From Gp7-AA10 sp035636095 (GTDB lineage Bacteria; Acidobacteriota; Thermoanaerobaculia; Gp7-AA8): a stretch of DNA of 42,632 bases. The notes beneath the pieces are model-generated. The model was given only the letters and a program-made list of their open reading frames with translations. It had not been told where the DNA came from and did not search any database. A program made the translations under genes and the position numbers. This document shows, piece after piece, positions 31,701-38,901 of the stretch; position 1 is the first letter of the stretch; each line of letters begins with the position of its first letter. The DNA is taken from positions 1-42,632 of the forward strand of contig DASPZU010000094.1 in NCBI GenBank assembly GCA_035636095.1, in the 5' to 3' direction.

Positions 31701-31857
31701 TCTTCTCAACAGAGCCAACTTCGACCTTCCGAGCAATACGACCGACGGCGAAACAGTTTTTGACGAGGCTGGAAATCGGCTGCCGGACGCTGGAAAGATC
31801 TTCAACACGATCACGGACGGTCGTTCGTTCCAGCTGGCAGTGAGGATCATGTTCTGA
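28738..31857 (+). CDS. TonB-dependent receptor with carboxypeptidase-regulatory domain (Oar-like)
   Basis: This 1039-residue outer-membrane protein has a signal peptide (1-26), an N-terminal carboxypeptidase-regulatory-like beta sandwich (about 28-110: GTVMDESKATLPGATVTL), a plug domain (about 120-240, LPLNGRDYSQLILLQPGV) and a long beta barrel that ends in phenylalanine (AVRIMF), as needed for outer-membrane insertion. Such receptors are highly expanded in Acidobacteriota and import large or scarce substrates. AAGGAGG stands 6 to 8 bases before the ATG. The stop TGA shares its last base with the next ATG. Within this operon it is the likely outer-membrane entry for the substrate. Confidence 0.93.
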   Translation: MSRVSGVLVAIMALLCIAPLAHVCDAQVITGTILGTVMDESKATLPGATVTLKNVDTGQTRTLITDQGGVYRAPGLSLGQYEIRVELSGFQPRMRKGINLTVGREAVVDFRLNLASVAETIVVQGEASTVNTTESTVSYLVDEKKIRDLPLNGRDYSQLILLQPGVVQSRASVGSSDVGYGTKISVAGSRPNQNLFTLDGTDYNDALNNTPASAQGYMTGVETIKEFQVLTNTMSAEYGRASGGVFNVVTKSGTNDFHGSVFEFHRDNNLDSKNFFADEKPEFRRNQFGLSFGGPIARDRTFFFGSYEGLRELKDITSVATVPDENARQGILPGTAQFTVNPLIQPYLALFPHANGPLILDSKGQPTGVAQFTGVNARNSTQNFGVMRLDQNFSERDTAFVRWLMDKSNIDQPVFYPLFPNIVRNNKTVGTLEERHMFSSSILNEARIGINRSRPLEDVNPADPHTDLAFVPGKSMGSINVSGLTEIGTDRTNPKQFAANEFQVTDTVSFVSARNQIKTGFNFAHFSYNGFSESRSRGRLNFRNLSDFLRGRVRTFEIAKPGSDFVRNYRQNLIGTFVQDDFNLTPRLTVNAGVRWEFVTDPTEANGKISNLRNPQTDKTVTVGGPLFKNSTKKNIAPRLGFVWNMTGDGRTALHGGYGIFYDQPLFSTWRNPIFRSLPYVDRATISSPSLPIDISRVATTGVSDTEAFVYDLHPVYTEHYNLNIQRELGIANTVLLVGYFGSRGRNLLGQGDVNIAIPQVAADGSEFFPAGSTRRNPNFGTVRMIMQGFSSKYNGVHVGLQERRTRGFQFQIAYTYGKSEDNRSGSGGRQEYENGQARTFDPYHINLDWGPSDFDVRHNFVANASYDLPLGKGRLREGWQLNMISTYASGVPFSPVLAGDPDRDGSTDNIGRPNIVAGCNPNSVPGGRSVNHWFNEQCYTFPALGTRGNAKRNSLRGPDLRLIDMALVKTTPIAAGYQAQLRFEIFNLLNRANFDLPSNTTDGETVFDEAGNRLPDAGKIFNTITDGRSFQLAVRIMF

Positions 31858-33098
31858 TGCGGAATCTGATCGCCCGGCTGTTTCGAGGTCGCATCGCGTC
31901 TCGCGATTTTTCAAATCGCCTTTCGGAGATGGACTACGGCCGGGCGACATCAGAATCCATTCAGGATTCGCTTTCGAATTTCAGGGCCGAGCCGTACAGC
32001 GAAAAAACACCGTACCGTCAGTGGATCGAGAGCGAAGGCGTTCCGATTCATACCGGTTACCACATGTCCGATGTACGGACTCTTGCGCTCGGCAAGTGGG
32101 ACCGCCTTGGTGCCGAAGGAGCGCATGTCGTTCTCGAGGGCGCCGAGGGCACCGACGGCGCGTATGTCTTTGAAATGCCGGTCGGCGGAAAGACGAAGCC
32201 GCAGCGCTATCTGTTCGAGGAAGTCATCTATGTTCTCGAGGGAGAGGGAGAGACAACGGTCTGGCACGAGCGAGAAAACAAATACGCCTTCCGCTGGAGC
32301 AAGGGGGCGTTGTTCTCTCCCCCTCTAAATGTATGGCGCGAGCATGTGAATCGCGGTCGGGTCCCTGCGCGCCTGATTTCTGTGACGGATCTGCCCATTG
32401 TGATGGATCTTTTTCACAATGCGCGCTTCATCTTCAATAACGACTTCGTCTTCACGGACCGCTACAACGGCCAAAAGGACTTTTTTGAGTGCGGACCTCA
32501 CAAGATTCGCAAGGGTGGAAGCGCGCCCGGCGTTACTGGCGCCGCCAAGACACGCGATAGTTACGAGTGCAGCCTGATCCCCGATGCCCGGACGCTCACT
32601 CTGTTCGACGCGCCGGCACGAGGCCGCAAGAATCGCAACGCGGAGATTCAGCTCGCGGATAACACGCTGCAATGCCACGTCTCCGAGTTTCCGGTCGGGA
32701 CGTACAAACGCGCACATCGACATGGCCCAGGCTCACATGTTCTCGTGATCGGCGGTCGGGGATACACGCTCTTATGGAAGGACACGCCGCGTTTTTCTGA
32801 CTCACGAATTCAGATGCGCCTCGATTGGGGCGACGGAAGCATGTTCGTTCCGCCCGACCACTGGTTTCATCAGCACTTCAACGGCGGCGCCGACCCGGCG
32901 CGCTACATGGCGTCGACCTGGATCGGCGGAAAGTATTTCGCGGAAGGGTTGGGCGGCGGGGGGAGGACGCACCGGTTGGGCACGGTGTCGGTGCACCACG
33001 GCGGCAACATGATCGACTATCCCGAAGAGGATCCCGCTATCCGGCAGTTGTACGAGGAAGAGTTGAAGAAATCCGGCATCGAGATCGAGATGCCATGA
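31857..33098 (+). CDS. bicupin protein 3, cytoplasmic paralogue of bicupin 1
   Basis: This 413-residue protein is a close relative of the bicupin at 23411: RYLFEEVIYVLEGEGETTVW, NVWREHVNRG, then AHRHGPGSHVLVIGGRGYTLLW and HWFHQHFNGG. As in that protein only the second barrel keeps a full metal-ligand set. The N-terminus has a fossil of the Tat region (RGRIASRDFSNRL) with only one arginine of the pair and no hydrophobic stretch after it, so export is unlikely. It starts on the last base of the receptor stop codon and overlaps the cytochrome gene in ATGA. The two paralogues may do the same step on both sides of the membrane or handle different intermediates. Confidence 0.8.
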   Translation: MRNLIARLFRGRIASRDFSNRLSEMDYGRATSESIQDSLSNFRAEPYSEKTPYRQWIESEGVPIHTGYHMSDVRTLALGKWDRLGAEGAHVVLEGAEGTDGAYVFEMPVGGKTKPQRYLFEEVIYVLEGEGETTVWHERENKYAFRWSKGALFSPPLNVWREHVNRGRVPARLISVTDLPIVMDLFHNARFIFNNDFVFTDRYNGQKDFFECGPHKIRKGGSAPGVTGAAKTRDSYECSLIPDARTLTLFDAPARGRKNRNAEIQLADNTLQCHVSEFPVGTYKRAHRHGPGSHVLVIGGRGYTLLWKDTPRFSDSRIQMRLDWGDGSMFVPPDHWFHQHFNGGADPARYMASTWIGGKYFAEGLGGGGRTHRLGTVSVHHGGNMIDYPEEDPAIRQLYEEELKKSGIEIEMP

Positions 33099-33556
33099 AG
33101 ACGATCGCGGCGGCTCTCCTATTGTGGGGTGGTCTAAATCCCGGGCCGGGGAAAGATCTCGTTCTCACCGCATGTGTTCAATGCCACGATCTCCGCTGGG
33201 TCGTCTCGCAGCAAAAAAGCGAGGCCGCGTGGCGGCGGACCGTCAATGAAATGATCTGGCGCGGCGCGCCTCTGATGCCGGGCGACGTCGATGTCATTAC
33301 GCGGTATTTGTCTCAGCCGCGGGCCGCCGAGGTCGGCGGCGCCTCCACTGCCACAACCCTTCCACCCGGTGCCGGCCGCAACCTGGTCATCGCAACGTGT
33401 GTGCAATGTCATGGCCTCGAGACCACGACATCGCAGCGCAAGACCCCGAAGGAATGGCATCAATCGGTCGAGCGCATGGCGCATCTCGGCGCAAAGCTCA
33501 ATGGGCGAGAGATCGAGACCGTCGCGCAATACCTCGCCAAGGAATTCGGCCGATGA
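33095..33556 (+). CDS. exported cytochrome c with two duplicated heme domains
   Basis: This 153-residue protein has a short hydrophobic leader (KTIAAALLLWGGL) and two tandem copies of one domain: CVQCHDLRWVVSQQKS...W...M...PGDVDVITRYLS and CVQCHGLETTTSQRKT...W...M...NGREIETVAQYLA. Each holds a CxxCH heme-attachment site and a candidate methionine ligand. It resembles the heme-binding part of quinohemoprotein amine dehydrogenases. It would carry electrons in the periplasm for an oxidative step of this pathway. The leader lacks a clear cleavage motif and might remain as an anchor. It overlaps both neighbours by ATGA. Confidence 0.75.
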   Translation: MKTIAAALLLWGGLNPGPGKDLVLTACVQCHDLRWVVSQQKSEAAWRRTVNEMIWRGAPLMPGDVDVITRYLSQPRAAEVGGASTATTLPPGAGRNLVIATCVQCHGLETTTSQRKTPKEWHQSVERMAHLGAKLNGREIETVAQYLAKEFGR

Positions 33557-35442
33557 GAGAGCTCGCGCGCGAATTCCTGAACGGCCAGCTGTCGCGCCGC
33601 GATTTCGTGCGGCTGTCGACGGCGGCCGGATTCAGCGTGGCGGCCGCGCGATCGGCAGCCGGCGCGCTCGAATCAGTCGTGGGCAGCACCGCCCCGTCAA
33701 CCCGAACATTTCAGGGAACGGGCGGCGAGCTTGTCGCCGAACAACTCCGGGCATTGGGCACGCGATTCGTGTTCGTCTCCAACAGCTCCGGCATGGGAGC
33801 GCTGGCCGACGCGCTTGTCGACCGCGCCGATCTGCAGTTCATCCAATCGCCGTCCGAGCACCAGACGATCGCGATCGCCGATGGATATGCGAAAGCGACC
33901 GGACAGCCGTCGTTCGCAGGGTTCAGCCGCGTTGGCGGACCGCTCGCCAGCGCGAACATGTTCAACGCCATGAAGGATCGGACGCCGCTGGTGGTGATGA
34001 CCGATCACACCGATACGGGGGCCGACGGTCGCGATGGCGCCGAGGACATCGACGACTGGCTGGAGGCCTTCAAGCAGTACACCAAGTGGCGATGGATCGC
34101 GAAGGAAGGCAATCGCATTCCGGAGTGGCTGGCGCACGCCTTCAAAATCGCGTCGACGCCGCCCGGAGGCCCATCGTTCCTGCGCGTGCCGAGAAACGTT
34201 CTCTATCAAAAGGACATCAGCGGCGAGATTTTTTCGAAGGAGAGCGTTTCCGTTCCGATGAATCTCGTCCCCAACCCGCGCCTGGTCGAAGAAGCGGCGC
34301 GGATGTTGATCGAATCCGAAAGTCCGATTCTGTTTCTCGGCTCGGAAGTGTCGAGCTCCGGCGGCCGCGCCGAGGTCGTCGAGCTGGCGGAGCTGCTGGC
34401 AATTCCGGTGACGCAGGGCTGGAGCTGGACGGCCGATTTTCCAACCGATCATCCCCTCTACCTGGGCGGCTATGTCTACCCACTCCGTTATCCGAAGGAG
34501 ATCGATGTCTTCGTCAACCTCGGCGTCAAGATGCCCGATCAGGGAAGCGGTCCGCCGCTGGTGCCGCGCAGCGCGAAGATCATTCACGGCCGCATCGAGA
34601 GCAGTCAGATCGGCATCAACTATCCGACCGACGTCGCCATCGTCGCCGATGTCAGGGAGACGGCGCGATCGATCGTTCAGGCCATCAAGTCGATGGCCAC
34701 TGCCGAGCGACTGGCGTCGATCAAAAAGCGTCGATGGGACGAGGCAACCCGCGCCATCGCGGCCATGCGCAAGGCGTACATCGATTCGGCACACGAGGAA
34801 TGGGATTCAACGCCGGTCACCTGGCCGCGATTGTTGCTGACACTCAATGACATGCTGGATGAGGATGCCGTGATCGTCGAGGAGGTCGGCACCGAAGATT
34901 GGATCCTGCGCTCGTTCAGCTTCGGGGACGGCAAGAAGATGAAGATCGGGCGCACGTTAGGCCGCGCGTTAGGCTGGGGCGTCGGCGCTGCCGTGGGCGT
35001 GAAGCTGGCCATGCCCGATCGTCAGGTGGTCGCGCTGCAGGGCGACGGCGGGTTTCTTTTCGGACAGTCGGAAGCTCTCTGGTCGATGTCGCGCTACGAC
35101 GTTCCGATCATCACCGTCATCGGCAACAATCGCAGCTACGACGAGCCGCGCAACAACATCTTCATGCGCGGCGGCGCGTCGCAACAGCAGAAGAAAGACA
35201 TGATCTGCTATCTCGGAAGTCCCGATGTCGAGTTCAGCGACATCGCGCGGGCGTACGGGATCCGCGGCGAGCGCGTGAACAATCCGGGCGAGCTCGCGCC
35301 TGCCATGCAGCGCGCCATCAACACCACTCGCGACGGCCGTCCGTATCTGCTCGACGTTCGCGTCGCGCGAACCGGCATGGGCGCGGACTCGACCTGGTAT
35401 CCGCATTATTCGGTCGCGGCCATGAGAAAGCGAAAGGTCTGA
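33553..35442 (+). CDS. thiamine-diphosphate-dependent enzyme with Tat-like signal
   Basis: This 629-residue protein has the three-domain layout of acetolactate synthase/benzoylformate decarboxylase-like enzymes: an N-terminal TPP domain with the catalytic glutamate in SPSEHQTIAIADGYAKATG, a middle domain (about 250-380), and a C-terminal TPP domain with GDGGFLFGQSEALWSMSRYD...NN, the GDG-N motif. The N-terminus is a Tat-like signal (GQLSRRDFVRLSTAAGFSVAAA), which is unusual for this class, whose members work in the cytoplasm. It could be exported folded with its cofactor. Reactions to expect are decarboxylation or carboligation of a 2-oxo acid. Overlaps the cytochrome gene in ATGA; the next gene starts 1 bp after. 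Confidence 0.82.
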   Translation: MRELAREFLNGQLSRRDFVRLSTAAGFSVAAARSAAGALESVVGSTAPSTRTFQGTGGELVAEQLRALGTRFVFVSNSSGMGALADALVDRADLQFIQSPSEHQTIAIADGYAKATGQPSFAGFSRVGGPLASANMFNAMKDRTPLVVMTDHTDTGADGRDGAEDIDDWLEAFKQYTKWRWIAKEGNRIPEWLAHAFKIASTPPGGPSFLRVPRNVLYQKDISGEIFSKESVSVPMNLVPNPRLVEEAARMLIESESPILFLGSEVSSSGGRAEVVELAELLAIPVTQGWSWTADFPTDHPLYLGGYVYPLRYPKEIDVFVNLGVKMPDQGSGPPLVPRSAKIIHGRIESSQIGINYPTDVAIVADVRETARSIVQAIKSMATAERLASIKKRRWDEATRAIAAMRKAYIDSAHEEWDSTPVTWPRLLLTLNDMLDEDAVIVEEVGTEDWILRSFSFGDGKKMKIGRTLGRALGWGVGAAVGVKLAMPDRQVVALQGDGGFLFGQSEALWSMSRYDVPIITVIGNNRSYDEPRNNIFMRGGASQQQKKDMICYLGSPDVEFSDIARAYGIRGERVNNPGELAPAMQRAINTTRDGRPYLLDVRVARTGMGADSTWYPHYSVAAMRKRKV

Positions 35443-35443
35443 G

Positions 35444-36586
35444 ATGCTGCTGGCACCCTACCGCGTTCTCGATCTCACCGGCCCGCTGGGCTACGTCTGC
35501 GGCAAGGTCATGGCGGACCTGGGGGCCGACGTCGTGAAGATCGAGCCACCCGGCGGCGACGCTCGCGATCTGTATTGGGTGGCATCGAATGCCGGCAAGC
35601 GCTCGGTGGTAGTCGATCTCGATTCCGAGGGCGGACGCGCGACGCTCCGGCGCCTGGTCGCCAAGGCGGATTTCCTGATCGAGAGTTTCAAACCGGGGAC
35701 GCTCGATGAGGCCGAGCTGCGCAAATTGAATCCGCGGCTGATCGTGGTGTCGATCACGCCGTTCGGACAAACAGGACCGTACGCAAATTACAAGGCATCC
35801 GACCTCGAGATCATGGCGCTCAGCGGCGCGATGTCGCTGGCCGGTGAAGAAAACGGCGAGCCGATGCGCGTCTCGGCGCCGCAATCGGCGTGGTGGGTGG
35901 GGGTGGAGGCGGCCATGGGCGCACTGACCGCCCTGGAGTGGCGGGCCCACAGCGGAAAAGGTCAACATGTTGACGTTTCTGCCCAGGTGGCGGTGTTGTC
36001 GGCGATCGCCCATGCGCCGGCGTTCTGGGACATCAATCGCATCAATCCATTGCGGGCCGGCATCTACGTGACCGGCCGCAGCGTCACCGGCGCGAAGATG
36101 ACCGCGCTTTGGCCGTGTCGCGACGGCTGGATCAACTTCATCATCTACGGCGGCACCGCCGGACGTCACACCAATCAACAGCTCGTGGCGTGGATGGATG
36201 AAAAGGGATTCGCGTCCGACTGGTTGAAAGCAATCGACTGGTCGACATTCACCGTCACGTCGCTGACGCAGGAAGAGGTCGATCGTCTCGAGAAGCCGAT
36301 CGGCGCGTTCCTGGCCACGATGACCAAACAGCAATTCCTCGAGGCCGCGCTGCAGAGAGAGATGCTCGGCTATCCGGTTTCCACAGTCGCCGATATCTTC
36401 CATGACCGGCAACTGGCCGCTCGAGCCTTCTGGAGTGAAGTGCTCGATGCGACCTCCGGGAGGACGATCAAGGCACCCGGCGGATTCGCGATCGTCAATG
36501 GATCGCGAATCCCCGCCGGCCGGAGAGCACCGCGCGCGGGCGAGCACAATGATGAGATCCTGATGGGGAAGGAAGGTGGCGTATGA
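35444..36586 (+). CDS. class III CoA-transferase (CaiB/BaiF family) 2
   Basis: This 380-residue protein is the second family III CoA-transferase of the operon. Motifs: YRVLDLTGPLGYVCGKVMADLGADVVKIE, then RSVVVDLDSEGGR, DFLIESFKPGTLDE and SAQVAVLSAI. The usual catalytic aspartate cannot be placed with certainty: the region around EIMALSGAMSLAGEENGEP and QSAWWVG is diverged, so the activity might differ from classical CoA transfer. It ends in an ATGA overlap with the second UbiD gene, the same arrangement as in the pair at 25979-28686, although the two transferases are only distantly alike. Confidence 0.85.
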   Translation: MLLAPYRVLDLTGPLGYVCGKVMADLGADVVKIEPPGGDARDLYWVASNAGKRSVVVDLDSEGGRATLRRLVAKADFLIESFKPGTLDEAELRKLNPRLIVVSITPFGQTGPYANYKASDLEIMALSGAMSLAGEENGEPMRVSAPQSAWWVGVEAAMGALTALEWRAHSGKGQHVDVSAQVAVLSAIAHAPAFWDINRINPLRAGIYVTGRSVTGAKMTALWPCRDGWINFIIYGGTAGRHTNQQLVAWMDEKGFASDWLKAIDWSTFTVTSLTQEEVDRLEKPIGAFLATMTKQQFLEAALQREMLGYPVSTVADIFHDRQLAARAFWSEVLDATSGRTIKAPGGFAIVNGSRIPAGRRAPRAGEHNDEILMGKEGGV

Positions 36587-38148
36587 AAGCCCGAAACAAG
36601 AAAACATCGGCGGCGGCGGTCGCGACGGCCGGCGACGAATCGTCCGGTCCGGAGCAGGCCGTCAAGGCAGCGGTGGAAGTGCAGCCGGCCGAGCCTGGCG
36701 CTTCACGCCATCAGTTCCGTTATCGCGACCTCCGAGAATGGATCGCCGAGGCCGACAAGCTCGGTGAAGTTCGGATTGTGAAGGGGGCGACCTGGCAGGA
36801 AGAGATCGGCATGTGTGCCGACATCGTGATGCATTCCGACGCCGCCCCTTGCGTCATCTTCGATGAAGTTCCGGGCTGCAGGAAGGGTTTCCGCGTTCTA
36901 ACAAACTTTTTCGGCGGCAAACGCAAGAACATGACCCTTGGATATCCATTGGAATTGAACAAGCTCGAATTGAGCGAGGCGTTCTTACAGGACTCGCTCA
37001 AGGAGATGAAGACAATTCCATACCAGGAAGTCGACGACGGTCCGATCCTCGAGAACATCATGATGGGTGATGATGTCGACGTCACCAGGTTTCCGACGCC
37101 GGTCTGGCATGAAGGCGATGGTGGTCGTTACATCGGCACCGGCAGCTTCAACGTCACCCGCGATCCCGAGGAGAACTGGGTGAACCTGGGCACGTATCGC
37201 GTCATGATTCACGACCAGAAGTCGGTCGGCTTTTACATTTCGCCCGGAAAGCACGGGCGCATGCATCGCGACAAGTATCAGGCGCGCAACGAGCCGATGC
37301 CGACCGTCATTGTGTTAGGCGGCGATCCGCTCACCTTTCTAATGGCGTGCAGTGAGACGCCTTATGGCATCTGCGAATATGACATTGTGGGCGGATTGCG
37401 CGGCGAGCCGGTCCGCGTCGTTCGCGGCAAAATCACCGGATTGCCGATTCCCGCCAATGCCGAGATCGTGCTGGAGGGTTTTGTCGATCCCCAGAAGCGG
37501 AAGAAAGAGGGACCGTTCGGCGAATGGACCGGCTATTACGGCAGCGACATTCGCGAAGAGCCGGTCCTCGACATCAAGGCCATCTATCACCGCAACGATC
37601 CCATACTCCACGGCTGCCCGCCCCTCCGCCCGCCCGACGAGCTGGCGCGGTATCGCGCCATCACGCGATCGGCGCTGATCCGCCACAACGTCGAGAGCGC
37701 CGGCGTGCCCGATGTCAAAGCGGTGTGGGCCCACGAAGTCGGATCGTCGCGGATGCTGGTCGGCATCGCGATCAAGCAGCGGTATGCCGGACACTCGAAG
37801 CAGGCGGGGCACGTGACCTCGCAATGCCACGCCGGCGCGTACTGCGGCAAATACGTGGTGGTGGTCGATGAGGACATCGACGTCACCAACCTGGAAGAGC
37901 TGATGTGGGCGATGTTGACGCGCTCCGATCCCGCCACTTCGATCGATTTCATCACCAACGCCTGGAGCACGCCGCTCGATCCGCGCATCACTCCGGAGGA
38001 GAAGGCCAAAGGGAATTACACCAACTCGCGCGCCATCATCGACGCCTGCCGCCCGTTCCACTGGCGTGACAAATTCCCCAAGGTCAACATGCTGAGTGCG
38101 GAGGCGGCGCGCAAGGGGATGAAGAAGTTCGGGTATCTGCTGCGCTGA
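36583..38148 (+). CDS. UbiD-family prenyl-FMN-dependent decarboxylase 2
   Basis: This 521-residue UbiD-family protein has a disordered N-terminal extension (about 40 residues, rich in alanine and charged residues) and the complete catalytic set: NLGTYRVMIHD with the prenyl-FMN arginine, SPGKHGRMH, and the E-x-x-x-E pair in NAEIVLEGFVDP. It is nearer to classical 4-hydroxy-3-polyprenylbenzoate or aromatic-acid decarboxylases than the first UbiD protein. It is the last gene of the operon; the convergent mazF gene ends 4 bp downstream, with no clear terminator hairpin between. Confidence 0.9.
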   Translation: MKARNKKTSAAAVATAGDESSGPEQAVKAAVEVQPAEPGASRHQFRYRDLREWIAEADKLGEVRIVKGATWQEEIGMCADIVMHSDAAPCVIFDEVPGCRKGFRVLTNFFGGKRKNMTLGYPLELNKLELSEAFLQDSLKEMKTIPYQEVDDGPILENIMMGDDVDVTRFPTPVWHEGDGGRYIGTGSFNVTRDPEENWVNLGTYRVMIHDQKSVGFYISPGKHGRMHRDKYQARNEPMPTVIVLGGDPLTFLMACSETPYGICEYDIVGGLRGEPVRVVRGKITGLPIPANAEIVLEGFVDPQKRKKEGPFGEWTGYYGSDIREEPVLDIKAIYHRNDPILHGCPPLRPPDELARYRAITRSALIRHNVESAGVPDVKAVWAHEVGSSRMLVGIAIKQRYAGHSKQAGHVTSQCHAGAYCGKYVVVVDEDIDVTNLEELMWAMLTRSDPATSIDFITNAWSTPLDPRITPEEKAKGNYTNSRAIIDACRPFHWRDKFPKVNMLSAEAARKGMKKFGYLLR

Positions 38149-38152
38149 CGCG

Positions 38153-38515
38153 TTAGCCAGCCGCTGATACGAGCAACGTCGCTTTTTGAAGAACTTCGCG
38201 GATTACCGCCGGTGGAAGCACGCCGATGCGGACAGCTTTTCTCGCACGCCAGTCGAGACTCTTCATCTGATCGGCGAGAACGGCGCCGCCGACATCCAGA
38301 CCAGCCGGAAGAAGAACCTCGAACGGGTAACCCTTCACGCGACTGGTGACTGGCGCAAATACAGCGAGGCCAGACCGGACGTTGTAATTTGCGGGCGAGA
38401 GAACGACAGCAGGACGGCGGCCTGCTTGCTCGTGACCGGCTTGTGGGTCGAAGGTCAGCCAAACCAGATCGCCACGACCCGGGGTGTACGTTCGGCTACC
38501 AGACTTCGTTGCCAA
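38153..38515 (-). CDS. mazF: MazF-family mRNA interferase toxin
   Basis: This 120-residue protein matches MazF/PemK: RGDLVWLTFDPQAGHEQAGRRPAVVLSPANYN, APVTSRVKGYPFEV, and VLADQMKSLDWRAR. MazF cleaves single-stranded mRNA at short sites and is held in check by MazE. The frame has no ATG near the conserved start; TTG at 38515 gives the normal length and overlaps mazE by 20 bp, so translation is probably coupled and weak, as toxins often are. The pair sits between two metabolic operons and could stabilise this region. Confidence 0.88.
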   Translation of the reverse strand: MATKSGSRTYTPGRGDLVWLTFDPQAGHEQAGRRPAVVLSPANYNVRSGLAVFAPVTSRVKGYPFEVLLPAGLDVGGAVLADQMKSLDWRARKAVRIGVLPPAVIREVLQKATLLVSAAG

Positions 38516-38738
38516 TGGGACCGCCGGTTTCGGTTTCGCGGTGACGATTTCTCGGAGTGATCTTGCGGACGAGTTCCTCGAGCGTTGGCGTCGGGTCGGC
38601 CACCGGCACGACGATGAGTTTGCCGTTATGCAGCGACACATCGACCGTGCAGTCCTCGTGCAGGTTGGTTTCCTCAGCGAAAGGTCGCGGAATGCGAACG
38701 GCAAGACTGTTGCCCCACTTCTGGATTCGCGTTTTCAT
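38496..38738 (-). CDS. mazE: MazE-family antitoxin (AbrB-type DNA-binding)
   Basis: This 80-residue protein has the swapped-hairpin AbrB domain: KTRIQKWGNSLAVRIPRPFAEE and LHNGKLIVVP. The acidic-polar C-terminal tail would bind and neutralise MazF. The ATG at 38738 follows an operator-like palindrome overlapping a TATACT box, pointing to autoregulation. It overlaps mazF by 20 bp. Confidence 0.9.
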   Translation of the reverse strand: MKTRIQKWGNSLAVRIPRPFAEETNLHEDCTVDVSLHNGKLIVVPVADPTPTLEELVRKITPRNRHRETETGGPIGNEVW

Positions 38739-38739
38739 C

Positions 38740-38758
38740 GTGTCTACAAAGTATACAC
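38740..38758 (-). promoter_or_regulatory. mazEF operator and -10 box
   Basis: On the minus strand an imperfect palindrome, GTGTATAC-TTT-GTAGACAC (7 of 8 arm positions match), lies one base before the mazE ATG region and contains TATACT, a good -10 box. With the start codon so near, the transcript would have a very short leader. MazE-family proteins usually bind such sites. Confidence 0.55.
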
Positions 38759-38901
38759 GAAGGCGTGGTATTCCCGAGGTGAGAAATCCGGTCCGGCGAA
38801 GGAATCATTCGCTTAGCCCGCGTGGCCGGTTCCGAGTGGCGAAGCCGGCAGTCATCTTTAGCGTGCGACCTGGTCGGCTGCGGCGCGTTAGCCGGCGCTT
38901 T

